Positions 37,976 through 46,305 of a stretch of 64,000 bases of DNA are shown piece after piece; within the stretch, counting starts at the first letter, position 1, and every line of letters starts with the position of its first letter. The stretch comes from Bacteroidaceae bacterium. Lineage in GTDB: Bacteria > Bacteroidota > Bacteroidia > Bacteroidales > Bacteroidaceae. A program made the translations under genes and the position numbers. The stretch covers positions 1-64,000 of the forward strand of contig JAGASY010000076.1 of assembly GCA_017621515.1 (NCBI GenBank), given 5' to 3'. The notes beneath the pieces are model-generated. The model was not told the DNA's origin and did no database searches. It saw only the letters and a program-made list of their open reading frames with translations.

Positions 37976-38766
37976 ATTTTTTATATATAAATTTTAACAA
38001 ATTTATTTTCTGACAAAATGTAAGCTGTTTTGGCAAATGAAAATCTTAAATTCGGTTTCCCGAATAAATCGCTGTCTTTTTGATTTTGTCAAATGTTAAA
38101 ATTCCAAGCCTTCTGGCACGCGTCAAAATGAAGCGCACCGAACTTTTCCCGGAGATTGGGGCTTCTACGCTCATTTTCCACAGTCGCCGCGAATTGTGAA
38201 ATAGTGTTTCGTTTTGGCATATTTCTTTTACATTTATTTGTTTTCAGCGAAGAGGCTTTTGGAAAAAACTACTAAGTTTCCAAATTTCCAGCGCACTGTC
38301 GTCACATTTTCAGCGCACTGTAATTTTATTTTCAGTGCGCTACAATTTTAAAAACTTAGTAGATTGGAGAAATTTTCAGCGTAGATTTTTTGAAAAAGCA
38401 CTGGAGAACAGAAATAAAGACAGCAGAGTTCGGTTTAAATGTTAAGAAGTGTATAATTCACTGCTTTGGAAAAGTGTCTGAACAAAAGCTTTAAAATGAA
38501 TGGTTTTAAGGTGGTATTTGGGTATAAAAACGGCATATTCGGATGTAACAAATTAATAATCAATCAATTATCAAAATATTCAAAACATCCGAAAAATTGC
38601 GTCCGACACGTTTTTTTTGAGCATTTTGACATTTTTGTATTCTATTGATTGTCAATTACTTATCTTTAATCAAAAATTTTCGTTTTTTCGTCCTCGGCAA
38701 AAAATAGCCCAAAGTGTTAAATTTTTATTTTGGGCGAAAATATCATTTTGTCATTTTGGAAAATGG
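37976..38766 (+). repeat. Dispersed ~800-bp intergenic repeat, copy C
   Basis: Opens CCATAACAAAATTTTTTA and ends after AAAATATCATTTTGTCATTTTGG. It shares GATTTTGTCAAATGTTAAAA, AAGCCTTCTGGCACGCG, TCAAAATGAAGCGCACC and TGTGAAATAGTGTTTCG with copies A, B and D. The left terminal part is the most diverged of the four. The centre contains the long hairpin at 38269-38362. It occupies the gap between the divergent xyl operon and the 39141-44872 gene group; no gene is seen in 37583-39140. Confidence 0.85.
38269..38362. repeat. Long hairpin inside repeat copy C
   Basis: Arms of about 30 nt start CTACTAAGTTT and end CTTAGTAG, with inner ends AGCGCACTG and CAGTGCGCT. The same structure is present in copy B, and the span (94 nt) is identical. 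Confidence 0.7.
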
Positions 38767-39010
38767 CTTTCAGTATATTTTTTTGTTACTGATATGAATG
38801 TATTCGATAGAATTGGGGGGACTGTTGAAAAAAAATTATGCAGATACGTGGAAAAGTCTGTAAGTGTATTCTTATAAATGAGAATCTGCCTTTGTAACGA
38901 TGATGTGAACAAATTATAGATGATTCTTAAACGCTTGATTTTTTTCTTTCTGATGATATTTGAATAAATAGTGTTAAAATAAACATTTTTTCAAAAAACG
39001 ATTTGTCTGT

Positions 39011-39040
39011 TTGCTCTCAGTTATTTTGTTTGTATATTTG
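39011..39040 (+). promoter_or_regulatory. Bacteroidota-type promoter in front of the gene remnant
   Basis: TTG at 39011-39013 and TATATTTG at 39033-39040, 19 bp apart. It no longer precedes an intact gene; it may have served the gene whose tail remains at 39141. Confidence 0.5.
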
Positions 39041-39140
39041 CTGGACTTTTGTCAGCTTTGATTTCATAAGCTAAAAAATGAAATTGGAAGGGGAGAAAAG
39101 GGGAGGAATATTTATGAGTTCGAAATATTATTATGATTAA

Positions 39141-39364
39141 GAGGGGCGAATACGAAGAATGGCATGTATGATATGGATCGGTCGAGCGACAAGATAATAG
39201 TTCTTAGAGCGAGAATCCCTGTCGTGGATGAGAGCACAGGGAAAGCATACACCATATCGAATTTCAGGAATATTCTTTTCAAGTTTTTGAATGAGCGTCT
39301 TAACGGAGAGTATTCTGCTTCGATCGTTACGATGGGGCAGGGGCTTGTGGTGATAATCAAGTAG
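39141..39364 (+). pseudogene. Remnant: 3' end of a duplicate of the 41605-42867 gene
   Basis: The last 70 or so codons match the C-terminus of the protein at 41605: M-Y-D-M-D-R-S-S-D-K-I-I here against S-Y-D-M-S-R-S-S-D-K-I-I there, then T-I-S-N-F-R-N and F-L-N-E-R-L and a shared end G-Q-G-L/I-V-V-x-I-K. Homology starts near 39141 and an in-frame TGA lies at 39134-39136, so the rest of the gene is gone. The stop codon is kept and a strong hairpin follows. A short ATG-started peptide could still be made, but it is best read as a relic. Confidence 0.8.
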
Positions 39365-39407
39365 ATGCGCTTGTGAGTCTGAACGTTATTGCGCTAATGT
39401 AAGAAGA

Positions 39408-39476
39408 GACTTCTCCGTTGTTACTCGCTGTTTTTTTCTTTGGTTATGAAGATGGCTTGGAACAACGGAGAAGTCT
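39408..39476 (+). terminator. Strong terminator after the gene remnant
   Basis: AGACTTCTCCGTTGTT (39408-39423) and AACAACGGAGAAGTCT (39461-39476) are exact reverse complements, followed by GCTTTTTTATC. Confidence 0.8.
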
Positions 39477-39591
39477 GCTTTTTTATCCGCTTTGATGATT
39501 TTTAAAACTGTCCCATAGACTCTTTTTGTGTTCCTTGTATATCCGCAAATCTTATTAACCTGTATTATTATTTGAAAAAAAGTAGGATTAT

Positions 39592-39622
39592 TTGTGAAAA
39601 CTACTATTTGTTTTTATATTTG
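39592..39622 (+). promoter_or_regulatory. Promoter of the CsgG/FlgT-like gene group
   Basis: TTG at 39592-39594 and TATATTTG at 39615-39622, 20 bp apart; the start codon is 42 bp downstream. Confidence 0.65.
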
Positions 39623-39663
39623 CCGTTGAAAATGGAATTATACTTATATAAATTAATAAGATT

Positions 39664-40539
39664 ATGGTTAAGCAATTATTATTTCTTTTGGTGAGCTTGT
39701 TTACTTTTTCTTTGGGGTTTGCACAGGATGAAGTAGAACCGGCTGATAAACCAACTGTGTTTGTAGATTATTTCACTTTCCCTTCAAATATGAAGAAAGA
39801 GGAGGCTGCTATTGTGCGTAATAATGTGCTGGCAAGTGCCATTGCGTCGGGAAGGGTGATTACAATAGACGCGGAATCGGACAATGTGCAGACGAATGAG
39901 AAGTTGCGCCGTACCCAGAACGACATGTCTGTCGGCGAAGATAACAGCATGGAGCGTTTGAGCGCAATCGGCATATTAGGTGCTGAATATGTCCTTTCTG
40001 GTCAGATAACAAGCCTTACTTCCGCTCGAAAAGAAAGGAAATCGAAGGATGGTAAGGTGACGGTAAGCTATGAAGGCAAGGTTTCTTACACCATCAATTT
40101 GATTAGAGTAAAGGACGGAACGTTGGTAACATCAAACTCTTATTCAAACAGTGCTACCGAAGACACAGAGCGTGAGTCTATGGTGTCGGCTGTGGCTAAG
40201 GCGGGTAAGATGGCGAAAAACATAAAGGCGATGTTCCCTATTTGGGGTACAGTTCTTGAAGTCAGTCAGGAGAAAAAAAACAAGGCGGAAGAAGTGTATA
40301 TTAATGTGGGAAGCAAAAACGGCATCGCGGAGAAGACCCGTTTCATGGTGTATGCCGTGCGTCAAGTTGCTGGCAGAACCATCAACAAGGAGATTGGCGA
40401 CTTGTCTGTCGAGTCTGTTGAAGGCAGCGACATCTCATGCTGCAAGGTGAAGAAGGGCGGTGATTTGATTCTCAAGGCTTGGCGCGATGGTGAGACAATG
40501 TTGGTCAAGTCTTACGAGAGGTTCGGTCTCTTCGATTGA
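39664..40539 (+). CDS. Secreted CsgG/FlgT-like protein, paralog 1
   Basis: 291 residues. Signal peptide M-V-K-Q-L-L-F-L-L-V-S-L-F-T-F-S-L-G-F-A then Q-D-E. The middle has V-D-Y-F-T-F-P, V-R-N-N-V-L-A-S-A and L-G-A-E-Y-V-L-S-G-Q-I, a layout like the curli-secretion CsgG fold, where a protein first binds the family name then reports 'G(A/V)xYvlsG.i'. The C-terminal part has V-Y-I-N-V-G-S-K-N-G-I and F-M-V-Y-A-V, as in FlgT C-terminal domains. It is probably periplasmic or at the outer membrane. The protein at 40689 is a close paralog, so the pair arose by tandem duplication. Function unknown. Confidence 0.8.
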   Translation: MVKQLLFLLVSLFTFSLGFAQDEVEPADKPTVFVDYFTFPSNMKKEEAAIVRNNVLASAIASGRVITIDAESDNVQTNEKLRRTQNDMSVGEDNSMERLSAIGILGAEYVLSGQITSLTSARKERKSKDGKVTVSYEGKVSYTINLIRVKDGTLVTSNSYSNSATEDTERESMVSAVAKAGKMAKNIKAMFPIWGTVLEVSQEKKNKAEEVYINVGSKNGIAEKTRFMVYAVRQVAGRTINKEIGDLSVESVEGSDISCCKVKKGGDLILKAWRDGETMLVKSYERFGLFD

Positions 40540-40688
40540 TGGGACTGGTTGACGCATTCGGATAGGGGAGACTCTTTATCTTGAAGCGTGCGTCTGGGTT
40601 TTGTCTGACGTGAATCTAATGATTTTTATTATTTGCGGATGATATTAAATCCGATTATATTTCTCTTTGAAAATAGAATTAGGCTGTT

Positions 40689-41549
40689 ATGACTAAGAGG
40701 TTGCTGTTTTTTTTTGTTTGTTTGTGTGTTCTCTCTCTTGGACATGCACAGGATGAAGTGAAGCCGCGCGGAAAGGTGTCTGTGTTGATTGACTATTTCT
40801 CTAATCCTTCGGGGGTGAGACGGGAAGTATGTGACGTGTTGCGTAACAACGTGATTCAGAAGACGGTAGAGCCTGGCAGGTTCATGATTATCGATGTTGA
40901 GTCGGACAAAGTGCAGACGATAGAGAAGTTGCGCCGCACAAGGGGCGACATGGCTCTCGGCGAGGACACAGACATGGAGCGTTTGAGTGCCATCGGGGTT
41001 TTGGGCGCGGAATATGTCATTTCCGGTCAGATAGTAAGTTTTACAACTTCGCGTAAAGAGAAGCAGAAGAAAGACGGAAAAGTGAAAGTCAGCTATGAAA
41101 GCAAACTGATGTATTACGTTAAGTTGACAAAGGTGAAGGATGGGACGGTAGTTCTGACGAAATCTTATTCCAAATCTGCTACGGAAGACACGGAAGCGGA
41201 GTCGGTATCCACCGTTCTTGCCAAGTCGGTGAATATGACAGATTTCATAAAGGCATTGTTTCAGATTGAAGGCTCGATACTTGAAGTGAGCAAGGAGAAC
41301 AACGGTAAGGCGGAGCAAGTATATATTAATATAGGTAGCGGCAGCGGGGTGTATAGCAAAGACCATTTCACGGTGTATGTGATGCGTCTGGTTGCCGGAA
41401 AAACAGTGAAACAGACTATTGGCGACATATCTGTCGATGTTGTTGAAGGCGAGGAAGTGTCACGCTGTAAGGTGAAGAAAGGCGGTGATTTGATTCTTAA
41501 TGCCATGCGCGACGGAGAAACGTTGGTCGTCAAATCCTATATGAAATAG
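40689..41549 (+). CDS. Secreted CsgG/FlgT-like protein, paralog 2
   Basis: 286 residues, closely similar over its whole length to the protein at 39664 (shared M-E-R-L-S-A-I-G, L-G-A-E-Y-V, S-K/N-S-A-T-E-D-T-E and C-K-V-K-K-G-G-D-L-I-L). Signal peptide ends in L-G-H-A then Q-D-E. The same CsgG-like and FlgT-like halves are present. Paralog 1 ends R-F-G-L-F-D whereas this one stops at K-S-Y-M-K. The upstream 149 bp hold a weak TCTCTTTG -7-like box. It is transcribed towards the 41605 gene 55 bp away. Confidence 0.8.
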   Translation: MTKRLLFFFVCLCVLSLGHAQDEVKPRGKVSVLIDYFSNPSGVRREVCDVLRNNVIQKTVEPGRFMIIDVESDKVQTIEKLRRTRGDMALGEDTDMERLSAIGVLGAEYVISGQIVSFTTSRKEKQKKDGKVKVSYESKLMYYVKLTKVKDGTVVLTKSYSKSATEDTEAESVSTVLAKSVNMTDFIKALFQIEGSILEVSKENNGKAEQVYINIGSGSGVYSKDHFTVYVMRLVAGKTVKQTIGDISVDVVEGEEVSRCKVKKGGDLILNAMRDGETLVVKSYMK

Positions 41550-41604
41550 AAAAGTTTGTTTAGTGAGTACTAAGTTGTTGTGTATTTTATAAAAGACGTA
41601 TTAA

Positions 41605-42867
41605 ATGAGGAAGAGTAAAGTTATAGTATTTTGCGCATTGTGGTTGTTGACCGCTTTCACTGTGGGTTTGTATGCACAGACGAAATACATGAGTGACGCT
41701 GTTCTTGTGAGCAGTAATGGAAATACGGTAAAACTACGTGCGTCCGGACAGAGCGACAAGAAAAAAACAGCTCTGGAAATGGCGATGAAGTCGGCAATCT
41801 ACACCTTATTATATAATGGTGTGGAAGGTGTAAATAACGGAAAGGCTTTGGCATATTCCCATGATAAGAATTATGAACGCCGTTTGTTTGAAGATGGCAG
41901 ATACTCTGTGTTTGTCGGTGAGTTCGAGGAAGTGGGCGATGTGGTGAAAGTCGGTGGCAATTATAGGGTCAAGGTGGAAGTTGAAATCTACTATGACGCT
42001 CTGATGCGCGACCTCAACCAGTCTGCCGGAGTAGGAGCTTCTCACGTGGAAATGTCCAACATGCCTACATTGATGGTTGTGCCTTTTGCACGCGAGAACG
42101 AGGATGTGCGTCGTTTAATTGAAAACAACAAGATGTTGAGTCATTCCGTAAGCAAGGTGACAAGCGAATTTAGTAAACACGGCTATCGCACGAAAGATTT
42201 CATTTCTTTGCTTCAGAAGTCGAAAAATTCAGACTTGACCACGGACGGTTCGCAGAGTGATGCTGTCAGCATGATGATTCAGAATCTGCCGACGGATATC
42301 GTGGTGACGGCAAAGGTTAATTTTATCCCTCGCCCGAACAATCAGGGCGAAGTTTCGCTCGAACTGAACGCTATCGAGAAGCAGACTGCCACGACACTTG
42401 CGAGCTCTACGTTCCTCAGCGGAAGATACATGACGAGAGACTCCGTGCGTTTGGCTGACTATGCGATATCGAAAGTCAAGAGAGAATTTTTCACGACATT
42501 GCAGACAGCATTCTTTGAGATTGTGCGTAACGGACGCGAACTTTCTGTACAGATGGTCATTGATGCGAATGTGGATGACTGGGATTTCGATCAGCCTTCA
42601 CCGGAAAGCGGAGAAGAGTTTAAGGTGGAGCTTGAAGACTGGCTGGCGGCGAATGCCATGAATGGAAGCTATGACATGAGCCGTTCAAGCGATAAGATAA
42701 TTGACCTTACAGTGAGGATTCCTATCTGGGATGAAAAGACCGGACGAGCATACACAATTTCCAATTTCAGAAATGCCCTTCGTAAGTTCCTCAATGAGCG
42801 TCTTGCTGGAGAATATCAGGCTTCTATCGTTACTTTAGGACAGGGCATTGTGGTTACAATCAAATAA
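41605..42867 (+). CDS. Secreted protein resembling DUF6175 / FlgT N-terminal fold
   Basis: 420 residues. Signal peptide ends in V-G-L-Y-A then Q-T-K. The first third has an A-L-E-M-A-M-K-S-A-I-Y-T-L-L-Y-N-G-V pattern and a V-G-G-N-Y-R-V-K-V-E-V strand, as in FlgT/LPP20-type domains. Near residue 154 P-T-L-M-V-V-P-F-A recalls DUF6175; I am only moderately sure of that name. The C-terminal 70 residues are duplicated in the remnant at 39141. It follows the two CsgG-like paralogs and precedes two more exported proteins, so the five probably form one envelope complex. Confidence 0.75.
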   Translation: MRKSKVIVFCALWLLTAFTVGLYAQTKYMSDAVLVSSNGNTVKLRASGQSDKKKTALEMAMKSAIYTLLYNGVEGVNNGKALAYSHDKNYERRLFEDGRYSVFVGEFEEVGDVVKVGGNYRVKVEVEIYYDALMRDLNQSAGVGASHVEMSNMPTLMVVPFARENEDVRRLIENNKMLSHSVSKVTSEFSKHGYRTKDFISLLQKSKNSDLTTDGSQSDAVSMMIQNLPTDIVVTAKVNFIPRPNNQGEVSLELNAIEKQTATTLASSTFLSGRYMTRDSVRLADYAISKVKREFFTTLQTAFFEIVRNGRELSVQMVIDANVDDWDFDQPSPESGEEFKVELEDWLAANAMNGSYDMSRSSDKIIDLTVRIPIWDEKTGRAYTISNFRNALRKFLNERLAGEYQASIVTLGQGIVVTIK

Positions 42868-42883
42868 CTAAACACTGTTGGAT

Positions 42884-43897
42884 ATGAAGAATCTTAGTTT
42901 GACAATAGTGGCTTTCCTGATGGCTGCCGTTTCGTTTGAGGCGGCAGCACAGGAAAGTGCTGTGAATTTTATGGCTGGAATGCCGAAATCTGAGAAACTT
43001 ACGGCAGACCAGAAAGAAGCATTGAAGCAGAAAGTGGAGAAGATTATTGCCCGCAACAATGCGGGTGCTGTGACACTCACTGACGCTTTTGTCATTGAAC
43101 CGGAACTCCGTTTGGGGCAGACCAAGAAAACGGACGGTTTGTTGCGTGATGTTTCTCTTGTTTCAGGAGAGTTCTCGTTGGTGGTTCATAACAAATATGA
43201 CGGCAGTGTGTATAATTCTGTTACGGTCGATGTAAAGGCAAGTGCTGTAGGCAGTGAATCGGAGGCGATTAACTCCATCATCAAAAGCATAAAGGTGACA
43301 GATCCTGTGTATGTGCGCTTCATACGTAATGCGCGCAAACGTATTGCCGAGTATTATGAGACCAACGGACTTCCTTTGCCGGAACGCAGAGAGGAAGAGC
43401 CGGAAGTTGCAAAAGACCCGGAAGAGGAGCTTCTGAATGAAGAACCGGAACAGGATGTTGTCATGGAGGAAGAGCAGAATGATTCGGTGGCGGAAGAAGC
43501 ACCTGTAGCCGAAGCACCGAAAGTACAGAAAAACAAATGGACTGTCGATATCAGCAGTGATGAATTGGGCTTTGAACTCATATACTGCAAAGGAAACCGT
43601 GCTTCAAAAGCCATACGCATCAATTACCGTGTGGTCAATAAAGAGCGCGACATGAATGCTGATTTCGGATGTATTTCTGCTTTTGCGCCAGAAGGGGGTG
43701 AACTCACGCGATGGGTTTTTGTTAATGCGCATGGCTATATGAGTAATAGATACGGTAATAAAATGCCGAAAGGTGTGGCTGTAGGGCGTGTGCTTGAATT
43801 GCAGAATGTGGAAAAAGAGTATTCTGAACTTCCTCTTGTGGAGCTGCAAGTTGGTGACTATAAGATTGTGATACATAATCTGCCGGTAGAATGGTAA
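42884..43897 (+). CDS. Secreted protein with acidic linker, function unknown
   Basis: 337 residues from the ATG at 42884, chosen over the TTG at 42878. Signal peptide M-K-N-L-S-L-T-I-V-A-F-L-M-A-A-V-S-F-E-A then A-A-Q. Residues about 30-155 are a mixed alpha/beta domain. Residues about 165-215 are a very acidic, Glu/Pro/Val-rich linker (E-E-P-E-V-A-K-D-P-E-E-E). A C-terminal beta domain starts K-W-T-V-D-I-S and ends N-L-P-V-E-W. I do not recognise the family. It is 16 bp after the 41605 gene and 21 bp before the LPP20-like gene, so co-transcription is likely. Confidence 0.72.
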   Translation: MKNLSLTIVAFLMAAVSFEAAAQESAVNFMAGMPKSEKLTADQKEALKQKVEKIIARNNAGAVTLTDAFVIEPELRLGQTKKTDGLLRDVSLVSGEFSLVVHNKYDGSVYNSVTVDVKASAVGSESEAINSIIKSIKVTDPVYVRFIRNARKRIAEYYETNGLPLPERREEEPEVAKDPEEELLNEEPEQDVVMEEEQNDSVAEEAPVAEAPKVQKNKWTVDISSDELGFELIYCKGNRASKAIRINYRVVNKERDMNADFGCISAFAPEGGELTRWVFVNAHGYMSNRYGNKMPKGVAVGRVLELQNVEKEYSELPLVELQVGDYKIVIHNLPVEW

Positions 43898-43918
43898 ACC
43901 TCTTTAAATGGAAATCCT

Positions 43919-44872
43919 ATGAAGATAAAGAATATAAGTATGATAGCTATGCTGGCAAGAGTATGTGGATGTGCTGTGATATGTTGGATGCTGTCTGCAA
44001 CTGTCTGCGCCCAAGACTATAAAGTGGTTGAGCGAAGCCAGAAGAAGGTGCCTACATGGGTGGGCAATGTGGAGGAGAACTTCATCATTGCTACAGCTAC
44101 GGATGACAACTTGGAAGGTGCCAAGCAGAAGTGTTTGGATAATGTGAAATTGCAGATTGCACAGTCTGTGGCGCAGAACATAGAGTTCTCATCGGAGAAT
44201 CTCATCGAACAGCTTACTAAAGGGCACGATGTGGATGCCACTGCCGAGTTCCGTTCCAAGAGTACTGTGCAGGTTGGTGCTTTGCCTTTTATTTCCGGCA
44301 TTACTTTTGCCAAAGCCTCTGATTCTTATTGGGAAAAGCTTTCGGAGAAGAAAAGCGGTAAGATAGTATATAGCTTCAGTGTGCGCTATCCTTTCACAAA
44401 AGGCGAACTGTATGCTTTGCAGGAGGAATTTAACAAGCGCGATGAGGAAATGGTGGCACTTGTTACGGAAATGGAACAGAATGTGGATGAGATTCAGTCT
44501 GTGGAAGAAATAGATGCATGTATTGCCAAACTGAAGCCAGCTGTGGAGTATTTCTTCGACAATGCGCGCAAACAGTGGGTGGAGAGTGTGGTCAACAGGT
44601 ATAAGAAGATACCGGCTCTTATCTCTGTGGAGGGACGCAATGGCATTGATGGATACATTGTCTCACTTATGTTTAAAGGACGTAAGATAAAGACCTCTGC
44701 CATGCCGAAGATGAAAGCGAACTGTGCTTCGCAGCTTGCGGCTAAGGCAAAAGGAGATGATATTATAATTACTTATAATGATGAAGATTGTCTTGATGAT
44801 GAAGAAAACTTCATCGAACTGACATTTAAGTTGCCGGGAAAGCAGCTGAAGCATAAATTCTTCATTGAATAA
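43919..44872 (+). CDS. LPP20-like secreted protein
   Basis: 317 residues. Signal peptide in the first 32 residues (ending T-V-C-A then Q-D-Y). Next comes K-V-P-T-W-V-G-N-V-E-E-N-F-I-I-A-T-A-T-D-D-N, then A-K-Q-K-C-L-D-N-V-K-L-Q-I-A-Q-S-V, the 'P.W....... iyg.G.a....A...A...A...la' layout of LPP20 proteins. The lipobox is not obvious, so it may be soluble in the periplasm. The C-terminal half is helical and then beta-rich. It is the last gene of the five-gene exported group and is followed by a long bidirectional hairpin. Confidence 0.72.
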   Translation: MKIKNISMIAMLARVCGCAVICWMLSATVCAQDYKVVERSQKKVPTWVGNVEENFIIATATDDNLEGAKQKCLDNVKLQIAQSVAQNIEFSSENLIEQLTKGHDVDATAEFRSKSTVQVGALPFISGITFAKASDSYWEKLSEKKSGKIVYSFSVRYPFTKGELYALQEEFNKRDEEMVALVTEMEQNVDEIQSVEEIDACIAKLKPAVEYFFDNARKQWVESVVNRYKKIPALISVEGRNGIDGYIVSLMFKGRKIKTSAMPKMKANCASQLAAKAKGDDIIITYNDEDCLDDEENFIELTFKLPGKQLKHKFFIE

Positions 44873-44955
44873 GAAGTTTTTTTAATTAATTTATTGTTCT
44901 GTGGATGCATTCGATTTTTAAGTGGGTGTATTCACAGAACTTTTTTGTTTAAAGT

Positions 44956-45022
44956 GGATGTATTCACTGACTCCTCATGCTTAATATACACATATAAGTA
45001 TGAGGAGTCAGTGAATACACCC
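44956..45022. terminator. Long inverted repeat between convergent genes
   Basis: GTATTCACTGACTCCTCATG on the left pairs with CATGAGGAGTCAGTGAATAC-like sequence on the right (one mismatch near the loop), 24 bp or more with an 11-nt loop. A related AAGTGGGTGTATTCACAGA lies just before it at about 44920. Confidence 0.75.
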
Positions 45023-45085
45023 AATGAGTTTGCCAGAAGTAGAGGGATTTTGCTTAATGCAATATGCCTGTCTAAAAATAGAATT

Positions 45086-46261
45086 TTAACTTCTTACGGC
45101 TTTCTCCAGTTGTTCCAGTGCTTGAAGCAACACACTGCGAGGAGAAGCTACGTTCATTCTCATAAAACCTTCGCCTTCTTTTCCGAACATCGCACCGTCG
45201 TTCAGTGCAAGGTGCGCTTTGTGAATAAATAAATCCTGTAGCTCTTTATGCGTCATTTTTAGTTCGCGGCAGTCCAGCCATACAAGATAAGAGGCTTGCG
45301 GACGCAGCGGTTTAATTTCAGGAATATGACGGGCGCAGAAATCTATGACCAAATCAATGTTCCCCTCAATATAGTGCAGCATTTCTTTTCTCCATTCTTC
45401 TCCCTTGCTGAATGCGGCGATTGTGGCTATCGGGGCAAACATGTTCGGCATGTCCAACTCGTTGGCTTGCAGCCAAGAGAAAAACTTATGGCGGAGTTTT
45501 TCATTGGGGACTATTGTGTATGAACTGACGATGCCGGCAATGTTGAAAGTCTTTGACGGTGCACCGAAAGTGATGCTGCAATCAGCCGCTTCCTGTGATA
45601 CTGTGGCAAAAGGAATATGGCGGTTTCCCCATAGTGCCATGTCGCAGTGTATCTCGTCCGATATGACGGTGAGGTGGTGCTTATGGCAGAAATCCGCAAG
45701 GCGGACAAGAGTGTCTCTGTCCCAGACAATGCCGGCAGGATTATGAGGATTGGCAAGTATCAGCAGACGACATTTGTCGTCAGTCACTTTTTCAAGGTTT
45801 TCAAAATCCATAGAGTATGAGCCGTTCTCGTGCCGTTTCAAAGGATTATAGACAACCTCCCGCTTGTTGCCGAGCGGAGTGAGGCGGAAAGGATGATATA
45901 TCGGTGGCTGGATGATGACTTTCTCGTCTTCTTTGACGAACACATTGATTGCCATGCCGATGCCTTTCACAACACCGGGAATGTAGGTGAGCCATTCACG
46001 CTCCACCTTCCACTGGTGGTGTGATGCAAGCCAGTCTATGACTGTCTGCCAGTATTCCTTGGGTTCTACGGTGTATCCGAACAGCGAGTGTTCAAGTCTT
46101 TCACGGAGGGCATCCGTGATAAAGTGCGGAGTTTCAAAGTCCATGTCCGCCACCCACAAGGGGATTAGGTCAGAAGAACCATATAGTTCTTCTAACGCAT
46201 CCGTCTTTAAGGCATTTGTGCCGTGACGGTCTATTATCTTGTCAAAATTATATTTTCCCAT
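45086..46261 (-). CDS. PLP-dependent C-S lyase / aminotransferase (MalY/PatB family)
   Basis: 391 residues, fold type I PLP enzyme. Motifs: P-L-W-V-A-D-M-D-F near 34 (MalY/PatB signature), A-N-P-H-N-P-A-G near 164, S-D-E-I-H-C-D near 203 and the PLP lysine in G-A-P-S-K-T-F-N-I-A-G near 235. MalY/PatB enzymes act as cystathionine beta-lyases, releasing homocysteine, pyruvate and ammonia; aminotransferase activity is less likely. The active site is in the cytoplasm. It follows the AraC regulator by 44 bp on the same strand, so that regulator may control it. Confidence 0.92.
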   Translation of the reverse strand: MGKYNFDKIIDRHGTNALKTDALEELYGSSDLIPLWVADMDFETPHFITDALRERLEHSLFGYTVEPKEYWQTVIDWLASHHQWKVEREWLTYIPGVVKGIGMAINVFVKEDEKVIIQPPIYHPFRLTPLGNKREVVYNPLKRHENGSYSMDFENLEKVTDDKCRLLILANPHNPAGIVWDRDTLVRLADFCHKHHLTVISDEIHCDMALWGNRHIPFATVSQEAADCSITFGAPSKTFNIAGIVSSYTIVPNEKLRHKFFSWLQANELDMPNMFAPIATIAAFSKGEEWRKEMLHYIEGNIDLVIDFCARHIPEIKPLRPQASYLVWLDCRELKMTHKELQDLFIHKAHLALNDGAMFGKEGEGFMRMNVASPRSVLLQALEQLEKAVRS

Positions 46262-46305
46262 GTCAACAGATTGAATATCATTAGCTTTTTGTTGTTTTCA
46301 TTTTT

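Noticed and set aside
38466..38648. Short open frames inside repeat copies B, C and A (about 60-85 residues)
   Set aside because: Similar frames in B and C are broken by stops or frame changes in A and D, so conservation is at the DNA level, not the protein level.
39164..39364. Intact small gene of 66 codons
   Set aside because: It aligns exactly to the end of the gene at 41605 and has an in-frame stop just upstream of the homology, so a truncated duplicate explains it better.
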